This document shows positions 1-6,308 of a DNA stretch of 6,451 nucleotides, piece after piece. A program made the position numbers and the translations under genes. Under the pieces are notes generated by a model that was given only the letters and a program-made list of their open reading frames with translations, did no database searches and was not told where the DNA came from. Where the stretch lies: assembly GCA_045617925.1 (NCBI GenBank), contig JAZLJR010000039.1, forward strand, positions 1 through 6,451, given 5' to 3'. Source of the DNA: CALELF01 sp045617925 (lineage in GTDB: Bacteria; Synergistota; Synergistia; Synergistales; Synergistaceae). Each line of letters begins with the position of its first letter. Position 1 is the first letter of the stretch.

Positions 1-659
1 GTGCCACTAAATATATTGCGACGAATAGTAAGATCTGGACTTGATGAAGCGATTTTAGGCACAAAGCAACTAGCAAATAGCCCCAATGCTGCCACTATTA
101 CAATTCCAGCTGACACCAAGGCTCTGCCGTGTGGCGTCATAATGAGAAGTCCGCCACAAATTGTCCCAAGCAAAATTGCTACATTTGTGCTTGCATTGAC
201 AAGTGCATTTCCTGTAATTAACTCGTCCTCTGTCAGCAACTCAGGAATTACAGAGTATTTCAAGGGACCAAAAAATGTGCTTTGTGCTCCCATAAAGAAA
301 AGAAGCACAACCAGTATAGGAATATTAAGCTTGATAAAGCAACCGGCAGTAAGAATCATTAAAACAAGTTCTGTTACCTTGGTCATTTTTACGATAAAGG
401 ATTTTTCAAATTTGTCGGAGATGTCTCCTGCAAGGCTAGAAAAAAGAAAAAACGGTAAGATAAAAAGCCCCGCTACAATTGTTACTAGAACGCCGGAAGA
501 AATGCCGAATGACGTTATCATTCCGTAGGTGATGAGGGTTACAAGGGCGCTTTTGAAAAGATTGTCATTAAACGCTCCAAGAAATTGAGTGAAAAACATG
601 GGTGCAAATCTGCGAGATGTAAGAAGGTCAATCACAAGTGCCTTTTTTGTTGAACTCAT
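1..659 (-). CDS. LplT-like MFS transporter, N-terminal part (runs off left edge)
   Basis: This is the first 219 residues of a membrane transporter; the rest lies beyond the left edge. The start is the ATG at 657-659, preceded on the minus strand by AAAGGA about 7 bases upstream, and it begins 18 bases after the stop of the YhcH-family gene. Seen in the translation: TQFLGAFNDNLFK (24-36) in the first membrane helix, a motif-A-like loop SLAGDISDKFEKS (75-87), and GPLKYSVIPELLTEDEL (131-147), followed by further hydrophobic helices at about 157-175 and 180-200. These motifs are characteristic of the LplT branch of the major facilitator superfamily, which flips lysophospholipids across the inner membrane for re-acylation. 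Many relatives are fused to a PlsC-type acyltransferase and an acyl-ACP/CoA ligase, so the full gene may be much longer; the window cannot show this. The opposite-strand open frame here is a shadow. Substrate is inferred from the family only. Confidence 0.88.
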   Translation of the reverse strand, partial: MSSTKKALVIDLLTSRRFAPMFFTQFLGAFNDNLFKSALVTLITYGMITSFGISSGVLVTIVAGLFILPFFLFSSLAGDISDKFEKSFIVKMTKVTELVLMILTAGCFIKLNIPILVVLLFFMGAQSTFFGPLKYSVIPELLTEDELITGNALVNASTNVAILLGTICGGLLIMTPHGRALVSAGIVIVAALGLFASCFVPKIASSSPDLTIRRNIFSG

Positions 660-677
660 TTTGTTTTCCTTTCGCAA

Positions 678-1157
678 TTAAATTTCGCTCTCAACGGGAA
701 TTTTTACCACAATTTTGTTGTGAGTGTCGGTATTCTCTGCTGTAAGGCAGGGGGCATGGGCATCACAAGGGGCAAGAAATATTCCATTGCCCTGTTGCAG
801 GGTAACAAAGTTTCCGCCATGTTCCTCCACTGTGCCATAAAATTCTATATCTGCCGTTTCGTCGTAGCCTGTGGTGGGAGAGCCAATATTTTCAAGTGGC
901 AGAACGCCAATAGCTTCCTTGCCGGAAAAAATTAGTTGCAAATCCCACATTTTTTTGTGAGCTTCGTATTTTGTGACAGAGGGAGCTTTTGTTGTTATGG
1001 TGCTTGGTCTAATGTCTAGCTTAAAATTTTGTGGCAAAACTTCTTCGTAGCTGTGAGAAGCAGCAAAGGTGAGAAATTTTTTAATTTCCTTGGCAGTTGG
1101 AGTTTGAAATTTTTCAAAAGCAAAGGCTATTAACTCTTTGTATGTTCCAAATTTCAT
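678..1157 (-). CDS. YhcH/YjgK/YiaL family protein (DUF386, cupin-like)
   Basis: A 159-residue cytosolic protein of the YhcH/YjgK/YiaL family, close to the family's usual length of about 150. Family signatures seen: YEAHKKMWDLQLIFSGKEAI (64-83), a DIEFYG segment (103-108), FLAPCDAHAPC (127-137) and NKIVVKIPV (147-155). In the family, the Glu/His pair (here E65 and H67) and the later His (H134) lie in a cupin-like barrel and are thought to bind metal. Characterised relatives include E. coli YhcH/NanQ, a sialic acid anomerase, EbgC, and the biofilm-linked TabA, so a role in opening or interconverting sugar ring forms is plausible; the substrate here is unknown. The start ATG (1155-1157) overlaps the malQ stop in an ATGA arrangement, with only a weak AGGG-type site upstream, so translation is probably coupled to malQ. 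That placement points to a sugar-metabolic job rather than a toxin-antitoxin one. Confidence 0.9.
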   Translation of the reverse strand: MKFGTYKELIAFAFEKFQTPTAKEIKKFLTFAASHSYEEVLPQNFKLDIRPSTITTKAPSVTKYEAHKKMWDLQLIFSGKEAIGVLPLENIGSPTTGYDETADIEFYGTVEEHGGNFVTLQQGNGIFLAPCDAHAPCLTAENTDTHNKIVVKIPVESEI

Positions 1158-2701
1158 TTTGACACCCTGCTGAAATAGGGAGCTCTTTCTGTTATCTTGT
1201 TTAATTTGCGTAGCTCACGGGTGTTTGCCTTGTCTAGGCTGAAGGCAAAATCCTCATCTGTCATTCTCCAAACCCAGTTGCCGCTGCAGGTGCCAGGAAT
1301 GTTTGTTCTGCAAGAGTTGTCTTTTAACAAAATGTCCTGCATTGGTAGGACTGCCAACTTGCTTCTTGCAATAAGGCAAGTATAAATCAATTTTTTTGCC
1401 AATTCTTCTGCGGTCATTTCCTCATTTATCTTGAGCAAATCAAGAGTTTTTTGGAAAGAGGCCTCATCACGAGACTGACACCAGCCAAGAATTGTGTTGT
1501 TATCATGTGTCCCTGTATAGCATACATTATTTTCTGTTATGTTCTTTGGCAGATATGGATTTTTCTTGTCTGAGTCGAATGCAAATTGCAGGACCTTCAT
1601 TCCAGGGAGATTAAAGTGGCTCAGCATGTGTCTCACCTGTGGTGTTATTATGCCAAGATCCTCTGCTATGAGTGGTAATTTGCCGTCAAAATCGCTTTTA
1701 ACGAGGTTTAAGAGTTTATAACCAGGTGTTTTAACCCACTGCCCGTCAATTGCAGTGTCACAGGTTTCATTCACGTTCCAATATGCTTCAAGGGCTCTCA
1801 TGTGGTCAATTCTGCAAAGAGTTGAGTAGGTCAAGGTGTGCTTTATTCTTTTTCTCCACCATGAGAATTTATCTTGCTCCATGTAGCTCCAGTCGTAAAG
1901 TGGATTGCCCCAGCGTTGCCCAGTAGGCGAGAAATAATCCGGTGGCACTCCGGCTACGCCACGTTGTGTGCCGTTTTCATAGAGAGAAAAGTTTGCCTTG
2001 TTTGCCCAAACGTCACTGGAATCATAGGAAATGTAGAAAGGCAAGTCAGAAATTATGCCAATGCCCTTGCTTTTTGCATAGTCAAAAACATCTTTCAGTT
2101 GTTTGTAGAACACAAATTGCGTAAAGCATACACAATTCCAAAGGTCAAAATTTCTTTCCTTTAGGTCTTTCAAGGCATTTGCATCACGATTTTTTATATT
2201 TTCGGGAAAATCACACCAAGCGACATCTCCATATAGTGATTTAGCCGTTACAAAATCTGCATAGGGAAAAAGCCAGTCTGCATTTTCTTGGCAAAAATTG
2301 TCAAATTCAATTTTCAATTCTTGAAATTGTGAAGAGTTGGCAGAAAAATTTGCATAGGCAAGGGAGATAATCTCTTGCTTTGCTTTCGTTGCCGCTTCAT
2401 AGTTGCATTTTCCTGTGTTGACTGTTTCAAATTGCAGAAGTTTTCCTTCGTCAACGAGTCCAAATCGTGCAAAAAACATTGGGTCAATAAAAAGGAAATT
2501 GCCGGCAAATGCACTGCTTGAACTGTAAGGAGAGTAGCCATTTGCTGCATTTGTTGGAGCTAGTGGCAAAATCTGCCAGTAGCTAAAGCCAGATTTTTTT
2601 AGAAAATCAATAAAAAGTCTTGCATTGTCCCCAAAGTCACCAATACCAAATTTGCTTGGCAAGGAAAAAACGGGGAGCAATACACCAGATTGTTTTTTCA
2701 T
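1154..2701 (-). CDS. malQ: 4-alpha-glucanotransferase (amylomaltase, GH77)
   Basis: A 515-residue cytosolic disproportionating enzyme that moves alpha-1,4-glucan segments between maltodextrins and releases glucose; the length is normal for short GH77 enzymes. Motifs seen in order: an N-terminal GVLLPVFSLPSKFGIGDFG (6-24), YSPYSSSSAFAGN (56-68), the active-site loop GVPPDYFSPTGQRWGNPLYD (251-270), CRIDHMRALEAYW (296-308) with the expected nucleophile D299, IAEDLG (345-350) with the acid/base E347, GTHDNNT (397-403) with H399 and the third carboxylate D400, and MQDIL plus NIPGT (454-471). All three catalytic carboxylates are present, so the enzyme should be active. The ATG at 2699-2701 has a GAGG ribosome binding site at 2710-2713, eight bases upstream, and the N-terminus matches the family's usual start. 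It is the first gene of a three-gene operon served by the promoter at 2734-2762. No glycogen or maltose transport gene is visible nearby. Confidence 0.97.
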   Translation of the reverse strand: MKKQSGVLLPVFSLPSKFGIGDFGDNARLFIDFLKKSGFSYWQILPLAPTNAANGYSPYSSSSAFAGNFLFIDPMFFARFGLVDEGKLLQFETVNTGKCNYEAATKAKQEIISLAYANFSANSSQFQELKIEFDNFCQENADWLFPYADFVTAKSLYGDVAWCDFPENIKNRDANALKDLKERNFDLWNCVCFTQFVFYKQLKDVFDYAKSKGIGIISDLPFYISYDSSDVWANKANFSLYENGTQRGVAGVPPDYFSPTGQRWGNPLYDWSYMEQDKFSWWRKRIKHTLTYSTLCRIDHMRALEAYWNVNETCDTAIDGQWVKTPGYKLLNLVKSDFDGKLPLIAEDLGIITPQVRHMLSHFNLPGMKVLQFAFDSDKKNPYLPKNITENNVCYTGTHDNNTILGWCQSRDEASFQKTLDLLKINEEMTAEELAKKLIYTCLIARSKLAVLPMQDILLKDNSCRTNIPGTCSGNWVWRMTDEDFAFSLDKANTRELRKLNKITERAPYFSRVSK

Positions 2702-2733
2702 AGTAATTGCCTCAATATTAAAAATAACGGGTT

Positions 2734-2762
2734 ATTATACAAAAAATGGCATTTTTTGGCAA
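2734..2762 (-). promoter_or_regulatory. Sigma-70-type promoter of the malQ operon
   Basis: On the minus strand, TTGCCA (2757-2762, five of six matches to the -35 consensus) is followed after exactly 17 bases by a perfect TATAAT (2734-2739). Transcription would begin near 2727, giving a leader of about 25 bases that holds only the malQ ribosome binding site, so control by a long leader RNA or riboswitch is unlikely. The strong match suggests a promoter that needs no activator and is more likely controlled by repression. Confidence 0.82.
2740..2758. promoter_or_regulatory. Perfect palindrome in promoter spacer, candidate operator
   Basis: CAAAAAATGGCATTTTTTG has two perfectly complementary 9-base arms around one central base. 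It occupies the spacer between the -35 and -10 boxes of the malQ promoter and touches the -35 box. A dimeric repressor bound here would block RNA polymerase directly. It does not look like the usual LacI/GalR-type core (centred CG with TGNAA-like arms), so the regulator cannot be named. Because it lies upstream of the inferred start of transcription, it cannot act as an RNA hairpin for malQ. Confidence 0.55.
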
Positions 2763-2875
2763 CAGCAAAGAATTACAAGAAATTACTAAAAGTCAAATTG
2801 ATAATTTATGGGTAACATAAAAATTCTTAATTATTTTTACGTTCTTTGCCTGCTTTCACCTTGTTGTTAGTATAT

Positions 2876-2904
2876 TTTGTTTTTTTATCAGTGTAAAAAA
2901 CAAA
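2876..2904. repeat. A/T-rich inverted repeat
   Basis: TTTGTTTTTT (2876-2885) and AAAAAACAAA (2895-2904) are exact reverse complements separated by nine bases. It lies about 40 bases upstream of the likely -35 box of the plus-strand gene, a position compatible with a regulator or bent-DNA element. With almost no G or C it would be a poor terminator, and in DNA this rich in A and T it could be chance. Confidence 0.3.
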
Positions 2905-2945
2905 CAAAAAAACTTTGAAAAAATAGATGTCCGAAATAGTGGAAT

Positions 2946-2974
2946 TTGCAAAATGAATTATTTTGTGATAACAT
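2946..2974 (+). promoter_or_regulatory. Probable promoter of the secreted coiled-coil protein gene
   Basis: TTGCAA (2946-2951, four of six) is separated by 17 bases from TAACAT (2969-2974, four of six), and the -10 box is preceded by an extended TG motif (TGA at 2966-2968), which can compensate for weak boxes. The expected start of transcription near 2981 gives a leader of roughly 33 bases ending in the AGGAG site at 3002-3006. The boxes are individually modest, so this is a best candidate rather than a firm call. Confidence 0.45.
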
Positions 2975-3013
2975 TAGCGAGTTTTGAGAATACTATGAAA
3001 TAGGAGAACAAAT

Positions 3014-3778
3014 ATGAAAAAAATTAAGAAAATTTTATCAATCTTATTGGTTACAGCATCACTCTTGAGTTTCTGTGTGGCGGCATTCGCAGACCAGTTT
3101 GACGACGTAATGAACCGCTGGCGCAAGACAGAATATTACAGCATGAATGCTGTGGGAACCTTGGAAATTTCAGTTACATATTTTTCTGCAGAGTATTTGG
3201 AAGCCTACTTCCAGAAAGAAGCAAAGAAAAATCTTTGGACTGCTGAGGAACTTGAAGATTTCAAATTGCGTTATCTTTCGTCACTCAATATGAATGAGAT
3301 GATTCCACTGCGTGTTGAATTCGTAAACTATGGTCCAACAATGTATATGAGTCCTTTTGACATACAGTGTTATATAAAAATAAAGGGCAAGGACTACAAA
3401 TTAGCTGACTACGACAAACGTTTAAACTTTAAGTTTCAAGGTGAGCGTGAAGGCTTAATTTATTTCCCTAGATATGACCAAAAGACAGGTAAAGCACTTT
3501 TGGAAGGTGCAAAAGACATTTACTTCACCATAAAGCCATCAATTAGTTCTGTTATGGACGGAAAACAAGCACAATTTATCTGGAATGTTGCAAAGGATAA
3601 CCCAGATAAATTATTCAAGGGCAAAACTGGAGCAAGAATGGAGCTTGATCGTCTTATGAAACGTCTTGAGCTTTTGCGCAAAGATAGAGCAGCAGAGGAA
3701 CAAAAGATTAAGGCAATAGACACAGAAATTTCATCAATTCAAAAACGTGTTGACCAGTTAAGTACTTCTGCACAATAA
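3014..3778 (+). CDS. Secreted protein of unknown function with C-terminal coiled coil
   Basis: A 254-residue protein I do not recognise. The start is clear: AGGAG at 3002-3006 lies seven bases before the ATG. Residues 1-26 form a classical Sec signal peptide (basic KKIKK, hydrophobic core, cleavage expected after AAFA), so the mature protein begins near D27 and acts in the periplasm or outside the cell. Residues about 45-195 alternate hydrophobic and polar residues as in a beta-rich domain (for example PLRVEFVNYGPTMYMSP, 98-114, and AKDIYFTIKPSIS, 166-178). Residues about 207-250 are rich in Leu, Glu, Lys and Arg with heptad-like spacing and should form a coiled coil, suggesting self-association or binding to a partner. 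It is a single-gene unit, divergent from malQ and closed by the hairpin at 3792-3830. A cysteine at 21 is not in a good lipobox. Function is unknown. Confidence 0.9.
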   Translation: MKKIKKILSILLVTASLLSFCVAAFADQFDDVMNRWRKTEYYSMNAVGTLEISVTYFSAEYLEAYFQKEAKKNLWTAEELEDFKLRYLSSLNMNEMIPLRVEFVNYGPTMYMSPFDIQCYIKIKGKDYKLADYDKRLNFKFQGEREGLIYFPRYDQKTGKALLEGAKDIYFTIKPSISSVMDGKQAQFIWNVAKDNPDKLFKGKTGARMELDRLMKRLELLRKDRAAEEQKIKAIDTEISSIQKRVDQLSTSAQ

Positions 3779-3791
3779 AATCAAATAAATA

Positions 3792-3830
3792 ACAAGAGTG
3801 GCTTAGGAATTATTCCTAAGCCACTCTTGT
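3792..3830. terminator. Bidirectional hairpin terminator between convergent genes
   Basis: Two perfectly complementary 19-base arms (3792-3810 and 3812-3830) surround one base; in RNA the closing AATTATT would form the loop over a stem containing GTGGCTTAGG. It starts 13 bases after the stop of the plus-strand gene and ends 8 bases from the stop of the minus-strand gene. The minus-strand transcript continues into a U-rich tail (TTATTTATTTGATTTT), the better terminator direction; the plus-strand transcript continues into the less U-rich GTTGTGTGTT. One element probably serves both genes. Confidence 0.9.
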
Positions 3831-3838
3831 GTTGTGTG

Positions 3839-6304
3839 TTATCTAATTTTAGTTTTGATATGCGGACCGCTTTGGTTTTGCGGATATTTATTTTGTTTAC
3901 GTATTCTTAACTCTTGTTCCTGACCATATTCTTGCTCTTGTTCCTGCTCCTGAGTATCTTGTCTATTGTCATTTCGTTCAGGCAAGTTTTGTTTACGGAA
4001 ATCCTGTTCAAGTGATTTTTCTTCGCGCAAGTTTTGTTCACGGATACTTTGATCAAGTAAATTTTGTTTCTGTAAATTTTGTTCGCGTATATTTTGCTCT
4101 CGTATTCGTTGCTCAAGTAAATTTTGTCTTTGCAAATTTCTTTCACGCATCTTTTGGTTGAGTAAATTTTGTCTTTGGAAGCTCTGATCCGGTTTTTCTT
4201 TTTCTAGGGTGTTAAATTCTTCTATGTTTTGCTCCGAGTTTTCTTTGCGTGTGTTGCGTTTACGTTTGTTGTTTTTATTTTGTTTATATTGCGGTGTCTC
4301 TTTTGGTGCATCTCCAGGTATTGTTCTTGGTGTGAATTGTGGTACAGTATTTTTGGGTGTTAGCTTTGGTGTGATTTCTGGTGCTGTATCTTCTGTATCT
4401 TTTGGAATAGGTAGTGTTTTTGGCGTGAATTGTGGCGTTGTATCTTGAGGTATTCGTTTTTGTTTGATTCTTGGTGCTGTGTTCTGTGGTGAGGGTTGTG
4501 GAATGTAGTCAATATTTTCCAGCTCGGAGTCGTATTGTCCAGAGCGGATTAATATAGCGTAGGGTATTTTTCTTTCTGCTCCATATTGATTAGATGGTCT
4601 TGAAAATCTAATTCCATTCCACCAAATTGAGCTTGAACCACCACCGTCAAGATTGAGTGCATTTACAAAATGACGCTCCTCGCAGAAACGTCTCAGCTCG
4701 TCCATTGTCATTCCTACACTATGAGCAGCATTTCTTCCGTCCACAAGCCCCCAAACAAGTTTGCCGTCTGGTTGCTCCGCAACGAAGCTTCGAGGATGGC
4801 GTCTATTTAAGATGTTTGGACTTAAATTTTCCGTATTTTGAGTAGTTTCGCCGTTAAAAATCAGCATTGGTCCCGCTTGAAAAACTTCTGTGTATTTATC
4901 AAAAACTCTATTGCCCACAATTGCTTTTGTGAAGCGACCATCGAAAAATCTATGCTCTCCATAGTTGTTCCATGCAATGCCGGATCTGTAAGGCCAAAAA
5001 TATTTTCTCATATCTTTTCCTTTAAAGCGAAGCACTCCTATTATTAGCCCAGGTGCTGCACCAAAGTAGCCTCCATTGATAGCAAGTTCCACTCCTTCTT
5101 TTTGTCTCGCCAATATGGAAAGAGGTAGTTTGTCGTGCTTATATAGCTGTGCGGGGGTAATCTCAGCAAATTTTCTGTATGGATCTTGCACATAATAAAC
5201 AATGAAGAGAGGAACATTTTTTGCCTTCATGTCCTGCACATAACCAGATTGAGTAGGGACACCTTTTTTTATAAGATAGAGCGAATTGCCATTGGCAGTA
5301 AATTTTGTTTCAAGTTTGACATGTCTGACACATTCTCTTACCCATTTCTTAAGTTTTGTAAGATCTGCTTCTGGAAAAATATCATCTGATGGAGTGAAAA
5401 GATCTTCTGGCGGTGCAGGGTCTATGTGGGTTCTGATAAAATCAACAGGAGAAAAATAGGGATATTCTCTAAATACAATCAACTGTCTCAGAATCGTTAG
5501 TGTATTTGCCCACCCCATTTTTGTTAAACAGGCTAAAAATACCTCTTCTCTAGTCAAAGCTTCTTGATCTCTGCTTGATTGTGAGAGGGTAGTATCTTCA
5601 TCTTGATCTTGTAAATCTTGAACCAATGAATTTTGTGTTGGGAGTTCTTGAAATCTGGTTTTTTGTTGGGTTCGCGGAAGAGAACTTTTTATTGAAAATT
5701 TATTTTCGTTTGTCGCATTTGTGGAATTATCGTGAGTGCCTAAGGATTCTCTTTCTACATAGGAGTTATCTTGTGGAATTTTTATCACATTAATTTTTGG
5801 TTTAGTTTTTTTGCGTAACCTTCTACGTGTTTCGTAGAAAGTTGTATCATTTGCAAGTTTCTCTTGTCTTTTGTCGGTCTCATCAAACTCTGTTGGCCCT
5901 CGTAAGTCTTGCGCATCAGAAAGTTGTTCTGTATAGTTTTGCTGCTTTGACTGAGGTACTCTTTTATTGTGGGTGCTTCCGTTTTTAGGAGAAGATAGTG
6001 GAGTTTGAATTTTATTTTTGTTTTGCTGTAATGGTAAGATATCCTCTGGTATTTCGTAAGAATAGGGGTCTTTTTCAAGTTTTTCTTGCTCAAGGATAAT
6101 ATCAATTGAATTTTCTTGCTGTTTTGATGTCTTCTTTTTATGATTTTTGCGTGCGGAAGTTGCAACACTTGGTAAGTTCCTTTCCTTACCGTGTATTAGT
6201 GATTGCATCATGTTTTCTACTTCCTGCCTTGTTACAGCGTTTGAGACATTGGCAAAGAAAACCATTATCAATAAAACAAAAATTGGCAAAAATCTTCTTT
6301 TCAT
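3839..6304 (-). CDS. Exported NAGPA-domain phosphodiester glycosidase with repeat-rich arms
   Basis: An 821-residue protein of the phosphodiester glycosidase (NAGPA, formerly DUF2233) family, whose members cleave sugar-1-phosphodiesters; substrate here unknown. Order seen: signal peptide 1-23 (cleavage after NVSNA); polar Lys/Gln/Asn/Ser-rich arm about 40-245; an unassigned folded segment about 246-350 starting LTREEVFLACLTKMGW (250-265); the NAGPA domain about 362-590 with LAINGGYFG (407-415), FQAGPMLIFNG (475-485), RHPRSFVAEQPDGKLVW (502-518) and the hallmark LDGGGSSSIWWNG (552-564); a Pro/Thr linker 600-672; a basic stretch 674-690; 14 five-residue repeats 707-776; and a Gln/Glu stretch 784-799. 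The key motifs are intact, so it should be active, in the periplasm or on the surface. The ATG has GAGGG at 6313-6317, overlapping the end of the Ppx/GppA gene, so the two are co-transcribed and probably coupled. The low-complexity arms are unusually long for the family and suggest attachment to cell wall or surface. Confidence 0.9.
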   Translation of the reverse strand: MKRRFLPIFVLLIMVFFANVSNAVTRQEVENMMQSLIHGKERNLPSVATSARKNHKKKTSKQQENSIDIILEQEKLEKDPYSYEIPEDILPLQQNKNKIQTPLSSPKNGSTHNKRVPQSKQQNYTEQLSDAQDLRGPTEFDETDKRQEKLANDTTFYETRRRLRKKTKPKINVIKIPQDNSYVERESLGTHDNSTNATNENKFSIKSSLPRTQQKTRFQELPTQNSLVQDLQDQDEDTTLSQSSRDQEALTREEVFLACLTKMGWANTLTILRQLIVFREYPYFSPVDFIRTHIDPAPPEDLFTPSDDIFPEADLTKLKKWVRECVRHVKLETKFTANGNSLYLIKKGVPTQSGYVQDMKAKNVPLFIVYYVQDPYRKFAEITPAQLYKHDKLPLSILARQKEGVELAINGGYFGAAPGLIIGVLRFKGKDMRKYFWPYRSGIAWNNYGEHRFFDGRFTKAIVGNRVFDKYTEVFQAGPMLIFNGETTQNTENLSPNILNRRHPRSFVAEQPDGKLVWGLVDGRNAAHSVGMTMDELRRFCEERHFVNALNLDGGGSSSIWWNGIRFSRPSNQYGAERKIPYAILIRSGQYDSELENIDYIPQPSPQNTAPRIKQKRIPQDTTPQFTPKTLPIPKDTEDTAPEITPKLTPKNTVPQFTPRTIPGDAPKETPQYKQNKNNKRKRNTRKENSEQNIEEFNTLEKEKPDQSFQRQNLLNQKMRERNLQRQNLLEQRIREQNIREQNLQKQNLLDQSIREQNLREEKSLEQDFRKQNLPERNDNRQDTQEQEQEQEYGQEQELRIRKQNKYPQNQSGPHIKTKIR
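3977..4186 (-). repeat. 15-base tandem repeat array encoding 14 pentapeptides
   Basis: Residues 707-776 of the NAGPA protein are 14 uninterrupted five-residue units of the form Q-[N/D/S/K/R]-[L/I/M/F]-x-x, without any gap in phase. Gln is present at the first position in 12 of 14 units, and the third position is hydrophobic in 13 (S764 is the exception). The DNA shows the matching 15-base period, recurring on the plus strand as variants of AAATTTTGTTCGCGT. A higher-order pattern is visible: RQNLL, RQNLL and KQNLL begin blocks at 711, 726 and 746, which suggests growth by duplication of 3-4 units. Confidence 0.85.
4289..4507 (-). repeat. Pro/Thr-rich linker with degenerate repeats
   Basis: Residues about 600-672 of the NAGPA protein repeat a PQFTPKT-like motif: PQFTPKTLP at 624, APEITPKLTP at 641 and PQFTPRTIP at 655. 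The two PQFTP copies are 31 residues apart, and GTGAATTGTGG recurs 93 bases apart in the DNA (4332 and 4425). Such segments usually act as extended linkers in exported proteins, here between the catalytic domain and the pentapeptide array. Confidence 0.75.
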
Positions 6305-6308
6305 AAAT

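Larger units (their letters stand above)
2702..3013. other. Divergent AT-rich intergenic region between malQ and the secreted-protein gene
   Basis: This 312-base stretch holds no convincing coding frame and no RNA gene. Its left end carries the malQ ribosome binding site and promoter, and its right end carries the promoter and AGGAG site of the plus-strand gene. The centre (about 2763-2945) is strongly AT-rich with runs of A and T. The only structure I see there is an A/T inverted repeat at 2876-2904 and the loose direct repeat AATTAC/AAATTAC near 2770-2790. The length is more than two core promoters need, so regulator sites could be present. Confidence 0.7.

Noticed and set aside
1..528. Open plus-strand frame of 175 residues at the left edge
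   Set aside because: It is antisense to the MFS transporter, whose minus-strand translation has clear family motifs and a proper start; the plus-strand frame has no recognisable family features.
2868..2876. Alternative -10 boxes TAGTAT/TATATT for the plus-strand gene
   Set aside because: The only nearby -35-like hexamer (TTGCCT at 2846) gives poor spacing or poor box matches, and the leader would be over 100 bases; the 2946-2974 pair fits better.
3014..3091. Possible lipoprotein signal around C21 of the secreted protein
   Set aside because: Residues before the cysteine are L-S-F, and Phe just before Cys does not fit a lipobox; AAFA just after it is a good ordinary cleavage site.
3977..4186. 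CRISPR-like or intergenic satellite array
   Set aside because: The 15-base units are contiguous without spacers and stay in frame within a long coding sequence, so this is a protein-coding repeat.
3907..4448. Open frames in other phases over the repeat regions (minus 3907-4146, plus 4209-4448)
   Set aside because: They are by-products of the 15-base repeats and the Pro/Thr linker read in other frames; neither fits the window's gene layout.
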